In this document: positions 52,931-62,612 of the stretch, one piece after another
Layout: every line of letters starts with the position of its first letter
Position numbering within the stretch: position 1 is the first letter of the stretch
NCBI GenBank assembly: GCA_963778025.1
Contig: CAVZTA010000005.1
Span: forward strand, 124,001-188,000
Source: CAVZTA01 sp963778025
GTDB lineage: Bacteria > Chloroflexota > Limnocylindria > Limnocylindrales > CSP1-4
Direction: 5' to 3'
DNA: 64,000 nt
The notes under the pieces: model-generated
The model's database searches: none
The model's input: only the letters and a program-made list of their open reading frames with translations
What the model was told of the DNA's origin: nothing
Translations under genes and position numbers: made by a program

Positions 52931-55330
52931 GCCTGGCCTCCCTTCGCCGACTGGATCGCACGCCACACCGTCTGGGGCGTGTACGGCATGTCGAGATGGC
53001 GGATGCCCAACGGGCTCAACGCGTCGATGACGGCATTCGCGACGGCGGCCGTCGATGCGATCGTGCCCGCCTCGCCGACGCCCTTGACGCCGAGCGGGTT
53101 GACCGGCGACGGCGTGACCGTCTCGTCGAGCTCGAACGACGGCAGCCACGAGGCTCGCGGCAACGCGTAGTCCATCATCGAGCCGGTCAGGAGCTGGCCA
53201 TCCTCGCCGTACACGGCACCCTCCCACAGCGCCTGGCCGACGCCCTGGGCGATGCCACCGTGGAGCTGGCCGTCGACGATGAGCGGGTTGATCTTCTTGC
53301 CCACGTCGTCGACGGCGATGTAGCGGACGAGGTCGACCGCGCCGGTCTCCTCGTCGATCTCCACGATGGCGATGTGCGTCCCGAACGGGAACGTGCAGTT
53401 GGGGGTGTCGTGGTACGCCGTCTCGTCGAGATACGGCTCCATGCCCTCGGGCGTGTCGAACGCCAGGTCGAGCGCGAACGCGATCTCCTGGATCGTCTTC
53501 GACTTGTCGGGCGAGCCGCGGACGAAGTAGTTGGCGCCGTCGATGTCGATGTCGTCGGGCGACGCCTCGAGGAGATGCGCCGCGTACCGGCGGGCCTTCT
53601 CCTTGATCTTGCCGGCAGCCTTGAGGGCCGCGCCGGTGCCGACGTTCGACGTCCGCGAGCCGTACGACCCGTAGCCGAACGGCGTGCCCTGCGTGTCCGA
53701 ATGCTGGACGACGATGTCCTCCATCGGCACGCCCAGCTCATGGCTGATGATCTGCGAATACGTGGTCTCGTGGCCCTGGCCCTGCGGCTGGGTGCCCATC
53801 GTGACCACGACCTTGCCGGTCAGGTGGACCTTGATGTTGGACGACTCCCACATCGCGGCGCCCCAGCCCTCGCCCACCGCGCCGATCCACTTCGAGGGCG
53901 CGACGCCGCACACCTCGATGTACGTCGAGAGCCCGACGCCGAGCAGCTTCCCGCGCGTCCTTGGCCTTCGCCTTCTGCGCATCGAGCCCGTCGTAGCCGG
54001 CCATCGTCAGCGCCTTGTTGAGCGCGGGCTCGTAGTTGCCGGAGTCGATGTACAGCTTGGCGCCGTTGACCGCCGTCAGGAGCCCCGACGGGTTGTCGTA
54101 CGGGAAGCTGTCCGGCGGCAGGAAGTTCCGGCGGCGCACCGCGGCCGGGTCCATGCCCAGCTCGTCGGCGAGGAGGTCCATCGCGCGCTCGACGACGTAG
54201 GTCGCCTCCGGGCGGCCGGCACCGCGATAGGCGTCGACGAACGTGGTGTTGGTGTAGACGCCCAGCACCTCGCAGTGGACGTTGGGGATCTTGTAGGGCC
54301 CGGCGAGGATGCGGCCGTAGAGCGTGGTCGGGATGCCGGGGCCGATGGTCGAGAGGCGCCCGCCGAGGTTGGCGTACGTCTTGACCCGCAGGCCCTGGAC
54401 CTCGCCGTCGCGGTTGGCGGCGACCTCGACGTACGTGATGTGGTCGCGGCCGTGGATCGTCGACTGGTAGTTCTCGCGCCGGCCCTCGACCCACTTGACG
54501 GGGCGCCCGCCGATCGCCTTCGAGGCGAACATCACGAGCGCCATGTCGGCGTAGCAGAAGATCTTGGAGCCGAACGCACCGCCCACATCGGGGCTGATGC
54601 AGCGGACCTTGTGCTCCGGGATGCCGGTCACGAACGCGGTGAGCAGCAGCCGCTGGATATGCGGCGTCTGGCTGGACATCCAGACCGTGTACTCGTCGGT
54701 GCCCGGGTTCCACCAGCCGATGTCGCCGCGGGTCTCCATCGGGTTCGGGATCAGCCGCTGATTGACCAGCCGCTGCTTGAGGTAGACCTCGGGGTTCTCG
54801 AAGGCACGGTCCGTGCCCTCCTTGTCGCCCACGGTCCAGTCGAACACGATGTTGTTGGGCGCGTTCTCGTGGAGCTGGGGGGCGCCGTCCTGGGTCGCCT
54901 TCTCGGCATCGACGATCGCCGGCAGCGGCGACCACTCGACCTGGATCAGCTCCAGCGCGTCCTGGGCCTGGGCCGGCGTCTCCGCGACGACCGCGGCGAT
55001 GCCCTCGCCCGTCCACTTCACATCGCCGATCGCGAGGATGCGCGGCATGTTGACGTTGTTCTGGAGGCCCGATGCACCACCCGCCGGCCAGGCGAACGGC
55101 AGCGGGTTGTACGGGATGTCCTCGCCCGTGAACACGGCCACGACACCCGGGGCCGTCTTGGCGGCCGAGGTGTCGGTGATCGTGAACGTGGCGTGGGCGT
55201 AGGGACTGCGCAGGATGGCGACGTGCGTCATCCCGGGCATCGAGATGTCGTCGAGGTAGCGGCCGCGGCCGGTGATGAACTTGGGATCCTCGACCCGCTT
55301 GACGCGGGCGCCGAGGACGTCGGTGGTCAT
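52927..55330 (-). CDS. CO-dehydrogenase-like large (molybdenum) subunit, form II, frameshifted
   Basis: ~801 aa when repaired. Active-site loop AYRGAGR at 367-373, the form II signature lacking the Cu-binding Cys. Also SPDVGGAFGSKIFCYAD, QPQGQGHETTYSQII and GVGEAGTIAS with the catalytic Glu. A one-base loss near 53955 (GACGCGCGGGAAGCTG) separates ...AQKAKAKDAR from GKLLGVGLSTYIEV. Form II enzymes are molybdenum hydroxylases whose substrates are often unknown; CO activity is doubtful. ATG 55330. Confidence 0.9.
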
Positions 55331-55344
55331 CGGACTCCTCCCGG

Positions 55345-55842
55345 TCAGGCGGGCACGGGCGCGGCCGCGCCTTCGCGCATCACCGCGGCCGCCTCGCGGA
55401 TCGCGGCCACGATGTTGTGGTAGCCGGTGCAGCGGCAGATGTTGCCCTCGATGGCGTGGCGGATGTCGTCGTCGGTGGGATCCGTCTCACGCGCCAGCAG
55501 GTCGGCCGCGGCCATGATCATGCCCGGCGTGCAAAAGCCGCACTGGAGGCCGTGGTTGTCCCAGAACGCCTGCTGCAGCGGGTGGAGCTGCGCCTCGCTC
55601 CCCATCCCCTCGATCGTCGTGATGCCGTGACCGTCCGCCTGGACGGCGAGCACCGTGCAGCTCTTCACGGCCCGTCCATCGAGATGGACGGTGCACGCCC
55701 CGCACTGGCTGGTGTCGCACCCCACGTGGGTGCCCGTCATGCCCAGGTCGTCGCGGATGGCCTGGACGAGGAGGCGCCGCGGCTCGACGTCCAGCTCGTG
55801 TCTGACGCCGTTCACCTCGAGCGCGATGTGCCGATCGGCCAC
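55345..55842 (-). CDS. CO-dehydrogenase-like small (2Fe-2S) subunit, form II operon
   Basis: 165 aa. Cluster ligands Cys42, 47, 50, 62 and Cys101, 104, 136, 138 (GCDTSQCGACTV, CGFCTPGM, CRCTGY). GTG at 55842 with GGAGG 5 bases upstream. First gene of the S-L-M operon. Similar to the form I CoxS through most of its length, implying an old duplication or shared origin. Confidence 0.95.
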   Translation of the reverse strand: MADRHIALEVNGVRHELDVEPRRLLVQAIRDDLGMTGTHVGCDTSQCGACTVHLDGRAVKSCTVLAVQADGHGITTIEGMGSEAQLHPLQQAFWDNHGLQCGFCTPGMIMAAADLLARETDPTDDDIRHAIEGNICRCTGYHNIVAAIREAAAVMREGAAAPVPA

Positions 55843-55954
55843 CGGGACCTCCTTCCCCTGAGCGTGTACGGGACTGCCGGTTCGCGGGGATGGCTCGACG
55901 AAGCGCCCTGCTCGTAGCGCCTCGTCGGTCATGGCTCGGGACGGACCCGTCGGC

Positions 55955-55986
55955 GCGTGGATGGCGCCGCTGGGATGCGTGGATGG
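55955..55986. promoter_or_regulatory. Direct repeat upstream of the form II operon
   Basis: GCGTGGATGG occurs at 55955-55964 and 55977-55986, 22 bp apart (two helical turns), ~115-145 bp upstream of the small-subunit GTG. It could bind an activator; may be chance. Confidence 0.25.
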
Positions 55987-56030
55987 TCCCACTCGCACGT
56001 TGTGCCTGCAAGCCGATGGCGCACGGTGGG

Positions 56031-56498
56031 TCAGTCTCGGCGCGCCTCGAGGCGGAGGTAGTGTCCGACGCGCAGGACGTGGCCGCGCGCCGCTCGGTAC
56101 AGGAGGTTCGCCGGGAACGGCTGGAGCGTCGCGGTGGCCCGGATGACGGCCGTCCGCTCGTCGCCGGGCGACAACGTCCTGGCGGTCACCATCGCGGGCG
56201 GCTCGCCCCGGACGAGGATCGTGGCTTCGCCGGTCGCCTCGAGGTTGCGGATCCAGCTCGCCTCCCCGTTGGGATGGCCGACGTAGGCGCGACCGTCAAG
56301 CGTCAGCAGCGTCACCAGCACGCCGCGCTCCCGGCCGGTGCGCCGGCCGCGGATGCGCAGCTCGACGATCCGCTCGAAGCCCGGCGACCCCAGCTCCAGA
56401 TACGAGCGGATCAGCGGGTCGAGCAGGCGGATGAGCGCGTAGGCGGCCCGCCAGGTCAGGCGCCAGGCGGGGTTGCCGCGGTCGATCGGTCCGCTCAC
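56031..56498 (-). CDS. Deazaflavin(F420)-dependent nitroreductase-family protein
   Basis: 155 aa. RIRGRRTGRERGVLVTLLTL, AYVGHPNGEASWIRNLEATG and EATILVRGEP match the DUF385/Ddn family, split-barrel proteins that use F420H2 or act as quinone/nitro reductases. GTG start overlaps the MetE-like stop (GTGA). This and the PPOX protein suggest the organism makes F420, though no biosynthesis gene is in view. Confidence 0.8.
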   Translation of the reverse strand: MSGPIDRGNPAWRLTWRAAYALIRLLDPLIRSYLELGSPGFERIVELRIRGRRTGRERGVLVTLLTLDGRAYVGHPNGEASWIRNLEATGEATILVRGEPPAMVTARTLSPGDERTAVIRATATLQPFPANLLYRAARGHVLRVGHYLRLEARRD

Positions 56499-57406
56499 GG
56501 CGGCTGACGCGTGATGCGTCGGCGAGCTGCCGGTCTCGCGTGGCCGCCTCCGAGGGCCGCCGTCCGCCGGCCGATCGCCCTGGGGTCGAGGTTCGCGGCG
56601 ATCTCAGCGATCGACGACGCGGCGGCGATCCGTGCCGCGTCACCCAGGGCGCGAAGCTTCCGCTCCAGGCGGTCGGGCGCGAGCATCGCCAGCGAACCCG
56701 CATTGGCGACCCCGACGCGGGCCGGACCCCGGCCACCGGTCGACGCCGCGTAGTGGAGCGCCCAGACGAGCAGGGCCGGGTCATCGTCCGCCCCTGCCCG
56801 GGCGTCGAGCGCGCCGCACACGATGCCGCGTTCCCCCGGCGCGCGGGCGATGAGCCGCCAGTGGTCGGGGCCGGCGATGAGGTCGAACAGGTACGAGGCG
56901 TAGGGCAGGTCGAAGAACGTCCGCTCGCCGGCCGCCGTCGCGTCGCCGCCGACGATCGCGAGGCTGACATGCGCGCCGGCGATCGGGTCGAGGATCGTGC
57001 GGTGCGCTTCGCGGAACAGGGCGCGCTCGGCCTCGTCGGCGCCGATGCGCACCGCATCGGGCTCCTCGATCTCGATGAGCGGACAGCCGGCATCCGCCAG
57101 GCGCCGCAGGTCGCCGGCGATCCGGTCCGCCGCGCGCATCGTCGCGACAGCCCGGTCGCGGGGAGCCCCGCCGGTCCGATGGCCCAGCGTGTACGGCCCG
57201 GGAAGCGCCTGCTTCACCGCGCGATCGGTCAGTGCCGCGGCCGCCCGCCAGCGCTCGACGACGTCGCCATCGAGGTCGACGGCGAAAGGATCCCGCCCGT
57301 CGACGACCGGCTCCAGCCCGGCCCGGACCTGGAGGTCGATGCGCGCCTCGAGCGGCACACCGTCGTCGTCGGTCGGCGGCAGCGGCCCGGTGATCGTCGC
57401 GAACAC
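56495..57406 (-). CDS. Cobalamin-independent methionine synthase-like (UROD/MetE superfamily) protein
   Basis: 303 aa. PGPYTLGHRTGG and DLRRLADAGCPLIEIEEPDA, with ERTFFDLPYASYLFDLIAGP, resemble the C-terminal barrel of MetE-like proteins. The Zn-binding HxC / C pattern of MetE is not obvious (GIVCGALDAR may supply one Cys), so methyl transfer to homocysteine is unproved. GTG start at 57406. Divergent from the two-component genes across 106 bp; coupled downstream to the F420-type gene. Confidence 0.7.
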   Translation of the reverse strand: MFATITGPLPPTDDDGVPLEARIDLQVRAGLEPVVDGRDPFAVDLDGDVVERWRAAAALTDRAVKQALPGPYTLGHRTGGAPRDRAVATMRAADRIAGDLRRLADAGCPLIEIEEPDAVRIGADEAERALFREAHRTILDPIAGAHVSLAIVGGDATAAGERTFFDLPYASYLFDLIAGPDHWRLIARAPGERGIVCGALDARAGADDDPALLVWALHYAASTGGRGPARVGVANAGSLAMLAPDRLERKLRALGDAARIAAASSIAEIAANLDPRAIGRRTAALGGGHARPAARRRITRQPP

Positions 57407-57450
57407 GGCGCCAGTCTGGGCCACGCGACGTGGTGACGGGATGCGCCGCG

Positions 57451-57472
57451 GCTTTACGCAGCGCTTACATCT
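57451..57472 (+). promoter_or_regulatory. OmpR/PhoB-type direct repeat upstream of the response regulator
   Basis: GCTTTACGCAGCGCTTACAT holds two TTAC repeats exactly 11 bp apart, the usual pitch for winged-helix response regulators. It lies 40-60 bp before the regulator start, so autoregulation is likely; it could also govern the divergent gene. Confidence 0.4.
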
Positions 57473-57499
57473 CGCGTCCGGGCACTCGACCGGCCTTCG

Positions 57500-57505
57500 T
57501 ATCCT
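57500..57505 (+). promoter_or_regulatory. -10 element for a leaderless regulator mRNA
   Basis: TATCCT ends 7 bases before the GTG start of the response regulator, placing the transcription start at or beside the start codon. No Shine-Dalgarno is seen. An identical TATCCT precedes the SRAP gene by 8 bases (61858-61863). Confidence 0.4.
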
Positions 57506-57512
57506 GCCGCCC

Positions 57513-58238
57513 GTGAAGACCATCCTGGTCATCGACGACGAGCGGCACATCGTCGACCTCCTCAGGCTCTATCTCGAGCAGGAGGGCTGGGCGGTCGTGA
57601 CCGCGGGCGATGGCGAGGCGGGCCTGGCGCTCCACAAGCGCCACGAGCCCGACCTGGTCGTGCTCGACCTGATGCTGCCGAAGGTCGACGGGCTCGAGGT
57701 GTGCCGGGAGATCCGGCGGCGCGGCGACACGCCGGTCCTCATGCTCACCGCGAGGAGCGACGACGTCGACGCGATCGTCGGGCTCGAGCTCGGCGCCGAC
57801 GACTACGTCACGAAGCCGTTCAATCCCCGCGCCCTGGTCGCCCGCATCAAGGCGATCCTCCGCCGCACCGACGTCACCGCCCGCGGCGCCCGGGCGGTCG
57901 AGGTCGGCGCGCTGCGCATCGACCCGCGGCGCCGCGAGGCCACGGTCGGCGCCCGCCTGCTCACGCTCCGCGCGCGGGAGTTCGACCTGCTGTTCGCGCT
58001 CGCGCGCGACGCCGGTCTCGTGCTCACGCGCGACGCGCTCCTCGAGGACGTCTGGGGCACGGACTTCCCGGGCGAGACCCGGACGGTCGATGTGCACGTC
58101 GCGGAGGTGCGCCGGAAGCTCGCGCCGGACGGGCCGACGATCGAGACGATCCGCGGGCACGGCTATCGACTGCTGCCGCCGCCGCGTGAGCCGGTGCCCG
58201 TCCCGGGCGGCGATCCACAGCCCGACCCCGAGACCTGA
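57513..58238 (+). CDS. OmpR-family response regulator
   Basis: 241 aa. Receiver domain with phospho-acceptor Asp52 (VVLDLMLP), Thr79 and Lys101 (VTKPFNP); C-terminal winged-helix LTLRAREFDLLFALARDAGL and RTVDVHVAEVRRKLAPDGPT, ETIRGHGYRLL. Starts GTG at 57513, apparently leaderless. The kinase gene follows after one base. Signal and targets unknown; the upstream direct repeat suggests self-control. Confidence 0.95.
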   Translation: MKTILVIDDERHIVDLLRLYLEQEGWAVVTAGDGEAGLALHKRHEPDLVVLDLMLPKVDGLEVCREIRRRGDTPVLMLTARSDDVDAIVGLELGADDYVTKPFNPRALVARIKAILRRTDVTARGARAVEVGALRIDPRRREATVGARLLTLRAREFDLLFALARDAGLVLTRDALLEDVWGTDFPGETRTVDVHVAEVRRKLAPDGPTIETIRGHGYRLLPPPREPVPVPGGDPQPDPET

Positions 58239-58239
58239 C

Positions 58240-59653
58240 GTGCCGCGCGGGCTCGCCGGACGGATCTGGCTGGGCGTCGCCGCCGTGGCGCTGGTGGCGC
58301 TCGTGGTGACCGGCGCCGGCCTGTTCGTCGCGCTGCGCGACGCGCATCGGGACGCCACGACGGCATCGCTCGCCGCGCTGGTCGCCCCGCTCCAGCTCCA
58401 GATCCGGCGCGATGCGAGCGGCGGCCTCACCGCGGCCGATGTCGAGGATCTCCAGACCGCGGTCGGTCCGGACGTCGCGGTGCACGTCTTCCTCCCGGCC
58501 CGCACGTTCGGCCCGGAGGACGGCCGCCCTCCGGACGATGTCCTGGACGCGATCGGCCGCGATGACGGCGTGGTCTCCGGCGAGTTCACCGCCGACGACG
58601 GCACCCGGTTCGTCTATGCGGGCCTCTTCTTCGGCGGCGTCACGGGGCAGCGCCGGCTCGTGCTGACCGAGCGGGATGTGTCCGGGGCGGCCGCGATCGG
58701 CGAGGTGCTGCGGACGCTGCCCGCGGTGATCGGGGTGACGCTGCTCGTCGGCGGCCTCGTTGCGTGGCTCCTGGCGCGGTCGGTGCGGGACCCGTTGCGC
58801 CGCCTGTCGCGGGCGACGGTCGACGTCCCGGCGGCGCGCGCCACGCCGGTCACGCCGTCCGGACCCACCGAGGTCCAGGACCTCGCCCGACGCTTCAACG
58901 CGATGGTCGACGAGCTCGAGGCGACCCGCCGCCACGAGGATGAGCTGCTCGCGAACCTGCGCCACGACCTGCGAACGCCGGTGACCGTCATCGGCGGCTA
59001 CGCCACGGCGCTCCTGGACGGGACGGCGACGGGCGCGGCGGCCACGCGCGCCGTGGAAGCCATCGCGGACGAGGCCGACCGATTGACCGACCTCGTCGAC
59101 GAGCTCGGCGCGGTCGAGCGCTACGCCGACGGGGCGGCGGCGCTTCGGCCGGAGGTCCTCGATGCCGGCGCGATCGTGGTCGCGGCACGCGAGCGGTTCC
59201 TCGCCCGTGCCGCCGCCGCGGGCGTGGACCTCCTCGTCGTCGAGGGGCAGGAGCCCGCGGACCGGACGTTCGCCGGAGACCGGGTGGCCATCGACCGGCT
59301 CATCGGCAACCTCGTCGCGAACGCCATCGGCGCGTGCCAGCCGGGCGGCCACGTGTGGCTGGAGGCGCGGGCGAGCGGCGATCCGAGCGGGCGGCCGCAC
59401 GATCGCCTTCCTCGTCACCGACGACGGACCGGGGTTCCCGCCGGGCACGCTCGAGCGCGTCTTCGACCGCTTCTTCCGGGCCGATCCGTCGCGCTCGGGG
59501 CCGGGCTCCGGGCTCGGCCTGGCCATCGTGCGCGACCTCGCGCAGGCGCATGGCGGCACGGCCCACGCCGAGAACGTCGCGCCGCATGGTGCCCGCGTGA
59601 GCGTCGTCCTGCCGGTCGTCCCGCGCACGACGAACGCGTCGCCGGACGCTTGA
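58240..59653 (+). CDS. Sensor histidine kinase, frameshifted
   Basis: ~470 aa when repaired. TM1 (10-32), extracytoplasmic sensor (~33-155), TM2 (~160-179), HAMP (~180-230), H-box LRHDLRTPVTV with His242, N-box RLIGNLVANAI, and, in the next frame, DDGPGFPPGTLERVFDRFFR and GSGLGLAIVRDLAQAHGGTA (G1, F, G2). Frame shift near 59390 in GAGCGGGCGGCCGC. GTG start at 58240, one base after the regulator stop. It phosphorylates the adjacent OmpR-type regulator; stimulus unknown. Confidence 0.9.
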
Positions 59654-59685
59654 GGGCCGTTCGCGAGGCCCTGCGCTAGCATCGG

Positions 59686-60402
59686 ATGGAGGCGCCGTCG
59701 TCCCCGGCGCCGTGGACCGGCCGCGAGCCGGCCGATCGCTCCGGACCGAGCACGGAGGCCGGCTTGGCGGGACCCGACGACCGCGATGCCCTGCGCGCCG
59801 AGGAAGCCCGACTGCTGGCGCGGATCGTGGAGCACGATCAGGCGGCGTTCGAGGCCCTCTATCAGCGCTATGCCGGCTCGCTGTACTCGCTCGCGTACCA
59901 GGTCACCCGGGCCGAGCGATTCGCCCAGGACGTCGTCCAGGAGGTGTTCGTCGCGGTCTGGCGCGACTCGTCGCGGTTCGACCCGGCGAAGGGCTCGGTG
60001 GGGCCGTGGCTGTTCTCCCTGGCCCGCCACAAGGCCATCGACCTCGTCCGGCGTGAGGCGAACGTCCGTCGCCGGACGGTCGACGCCGACCTGACGATCG
60101 AGCAGGCGCCGGATGACGTTGACCACGAGGCGTGGCTGCGGATCCGACGCGATCGCGTGCACGAGGCGATGGACGAGCTGACGCCGCTCCAGCGCGAGGC
60201 GGTCGAGCTCGCGTTCTTCACCGGGCTGACCCATGTCGAGGTCGCGGACCGGCTGGGCATCCCGCTGGGGACCGCGAAGACCCGCATCCGGAGCGCCCTG
60301 CTGCGGCTGCGTGATGTGCTGGGCGATTCCCTGAGCGAAGGCTCAGGGGCGATGGCCGGGCCCGCGCCGGCCGACGTCGCTGAGCGCGCCACCGCCGGCT
60401 GA
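59686..60402 (+). CDS. ECF sigma factor
   Basis: 238 aa including a ~45-residue non-conserved N-terminus. Region 2 FEALYQRYAGSLYSLAYQVT and DVVQEVFVAVWRDSSRFDP with WLFSLARHKAIDLVRRE; region 4 LTPLQREAVELAFFTGLTHV and ADRLGIPLGTAKTRIRSALL. SigK/RpoE-like. ATG 59686 has no ribosome site; TTG 59764 is an alternative start that would drop the unconserved part. No anti-sigma gene follows; the next gene is convergent. Confidence 0.85.
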   Translation: MEAPSSPAPWTGREPADRSGPSTEAGLAGPDDRDALRAEEARLLARIVEHDQAAFEALYQRYAGSLYSLAYQVTRAERFAQDVVQEVFVAVWRDSSRFDPAKGSVGPWLFSLARHKAIDLVRREANVRRRTVDADLTIEQAPDDVDHEAWLRIRRDRVHEAMDELTPLQREAVELAFFTGLTHVEVADRLGIPLGTAKTRIRSALLRLRDVLGDSLSEGSGAMAGPAPADVAERATAG

Positions 60403-60484
60403 CCGCGCGACGGAGCGCACCGCCGAGGGGCTCGGCGCTACGGGCTCCCCGACGAGCCGGCCGCGGGCCGCACGGCACGTGCGC

Positions 60485-61760
60485 TCACGACCACTTCGCC
60501 GTGCCGATCAGGAACCCGACGACCAGCACCACGCCCAGCGCGACCAGGCCGATGATCCGCCCGGTGAGCTCCGCCTGCGAGATCGTCCCGTCGGGCCGCT
60601 TCCACATCGTGCGCGTCGTCGGCACGCGGCCGGGCGGGATGAGGAAGCCCAGGAACGCGCCGGCCGCGAGCCCACCCAGGTGCGCCAGGTTGTCGATGCC
60701 CGGGATGGCGAACCCGAGCACCAGGTTGATCGCGATCAGCGACCCGATCTGGCCGATCAGCATCCGGCTCTGGCGGCCGACCACCGGGTGGTGGATGCGC
60801 TCCGCGAGCAGGATCATGCCGAACAGCCCGAAGATCCCGCCGGACGCGCCCACGCCGCTCGCCGCACCGCCGAACGCGTACGTCGCGATGGAGCCCGCCG
60901 CGATGCACACGAGGTAGGTCCACAGGAAGGTCGACGCGACCGTAGAGCTGCTCGACGATCGGCCCGACCAGGTAGAGCGCGTACATGTTGAAGAACAGGT
61001 GGAGCAGGTCGGCGTGGACCAGGGCCACCGTGAGCAGCCGGTACACCTCGCCCGCCGCGACCAGGGGCTTGACCAGGGCGAGCGTCTCGATGATCGCCTG
61101 GCCGTCCGGGGCGAAGAAGCCGCTCAGGGACACGACGGACGTCAGGCCGATGGTCACGAGCGAGAGCGACAGCCCGACATCGCCGCGCGACCGCGCGAAG
61201 TAGCGGCCGGCCGAACGCTGGTCGCCGGTCTGCTTGGACAGCCAGCCAAGGCGGCTCGCGATCTCGGCCTTGTCCTCGGGCGGCGCCAGGCGGTCCGCCT
61301 CCCGGTAGGCCGCGAGGGCGGCACGATCGTCCCCGCTCCGCACCTGCGCCGCCGCGATGTTGCGCCACGCCGGGTACGTCGACGGCGTCTCCGGCAGCTT
61401 CGTGACCTGCTGCCAGTAGTACAGCGCCTCGTCGTCGCGATCCAGCCGCTGCAGCGCGTTGCCGACGCCCAGCAGCGAGGCCGCGGTGACCGCCGCGTCG
61501 TCGAAGCCCATCACGCGGTGGTAGTAGCGGAGCGCCTCGCCGGGCTCGCCGGCCTCCATCAGCTGGTCGCCGCGGGCGAGCAGGCGGAGCGCGACATCGC
61601 GCGGCAGCGGTCCTTCGATGTCGACATCGGAACGGGCTGGCGGCACGTCCTGTCGGACCTGCCACATGCCGGACGGGCCGGCGACGGCGTCGGCCGGCAG
61701 GCGCGCCGGATCGGGCGGACGGTCGTCGTCCGGGCGCTCGGGAGGTTCGGGCGTGGTCAC
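60485..61760 (-). CDS. Rhomboid family intramembrane protease with N-terminal TPR region, frameshifted
   Basis: ~424 aa when repaired. N-terminal disordered acidic part, then TPR-like repeats (ARGDQLMEAGEPGEALRYYH, VGNALQRLDRDDEALYYWQQ), then the rhomboid core: LLTVALVHADLLHLFFNMYA, GASGGIFGLFG (catalytic Ser) and DNLAHLGGLAAGAFLGFLIP (catalytic His). One shift near 60940, where EQLYGRV should continue ASTFLWTYLVCIAAGS. GTG start 61760. Cleaves transmembrane substrates within the membrane; substrate unknown. TPRs may recruit it. Confidence 0.85.
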
Positions 61761-61871
61761 GCGTGCGTGACGTGCAGCGTGACGGGGCTCACGCGGCGGA
61801 CGATACAGGACACGGGCGCGCGGCCACCCCTCCGCCGATGGTCCCACCGGCGCCGCCTATCCTTGCGCCCG

Positions 61872-62612
61872 ATGTGCGGCCGGTTCACCCAGCAGACGCC
61901 CACCTCGGAGATCGCGCGGATCTTCGAGGCGGACGACCTCGCGTGGGACCCGGGTGAGCGCTACAACGTCGCGCCCACCGATCCGGCCGCGGTCGTCGTG
62001 GAGCGGCGGACCGATGACGACCCGGCCGTGACCCGTCGAGCGGTCGTCCTGTATCGCTGGGGTCTCCTGCCCCACTGGGTCGACGACCCGCGTCGCGCCG
62101 CCGCCAAGGCGATCAACGCTCGCGCCGAGACCGTGGCCACGAGCGGCCTGTTCCGCGAGGCGTTCCGGCGACGCCGCTGCCTCGTGCCCGTGGACTCCTT
62201 CTTCGAGTGGCAGGGTCAGGGCGCCGCGCGCACGCCGCTGCGGATCTTCGACCCGTCCGGGGCACCACTCGCCCTGGCCGGGCTGTGGGCCGGTCGCAAG
62301 GACCCCGAGACGGGCGAGGTCCTGCGCACGTTCACGATCGTGACCAGCCGGCCGAACGCGTTCATGGAGCCGATCCACGACCGGATGCCGGTCGTCCTGC
62401 GGCCCGAGGACTGGGCCCGATGGCTCGAGCCCGTGCCCCGCGAGCCGTCCGAGCTGCTGGCGCTGCTCGAGCCGCGAACGGACCTCGCCCTGGCTGCACA
62501 CGCTGTCCCGCGTCTGGTCAACAGCGTGCGCAACCAGGGTCCGGCCGTGATCGAGCGGGTCGATCGTGAAGATCCCGCTCAGCTCTCGTTCCCCGCCCCG
62601 GCGAGGTCGTAG
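61872..62612 (+). CDS. SRAP/HMCES-type protein (SOS response-associated)
   Basis: 246 aa. Cys2 directly after Met (MCGRFTQ) forms the thiazolidine link to abasic DNA; Asn32 in YNVAPT, INARAET, CLVPVDSFFEW (Glu) and IHDRMPVVL complete the active site. The family shields abasic sites in single-stranded DNA. TATCCT ends 8 bases before the ATG and no Shine-Dalgarno is seen, so a leaderless mRNA is likely. No LexA box noted. Its end overlaps the convergent glycosyltransferase by 34 bp. Confidence 0.95.
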   Translation: MCGRFTQQTPTSEIARIFEADDLAWDPGERYNVAPTDPAAVVVERRTDDDPAVTRRAVVLYRWGLLPHWVDDPRRAAAKAINARAETVATSGLFREAFRRRRCLVPVDSFFEWQGQGAARTPLRIFDPSGAPLALAGLWAGRKDPETGEVLRTFTIVTSRPNAFMEPIHDRMPVVLRPEDWARWLEPVPREPSELLALLEPRTDLALAAHAVPRLVNSVRNQGPAVIERVDREDPAQLSFPAPARS

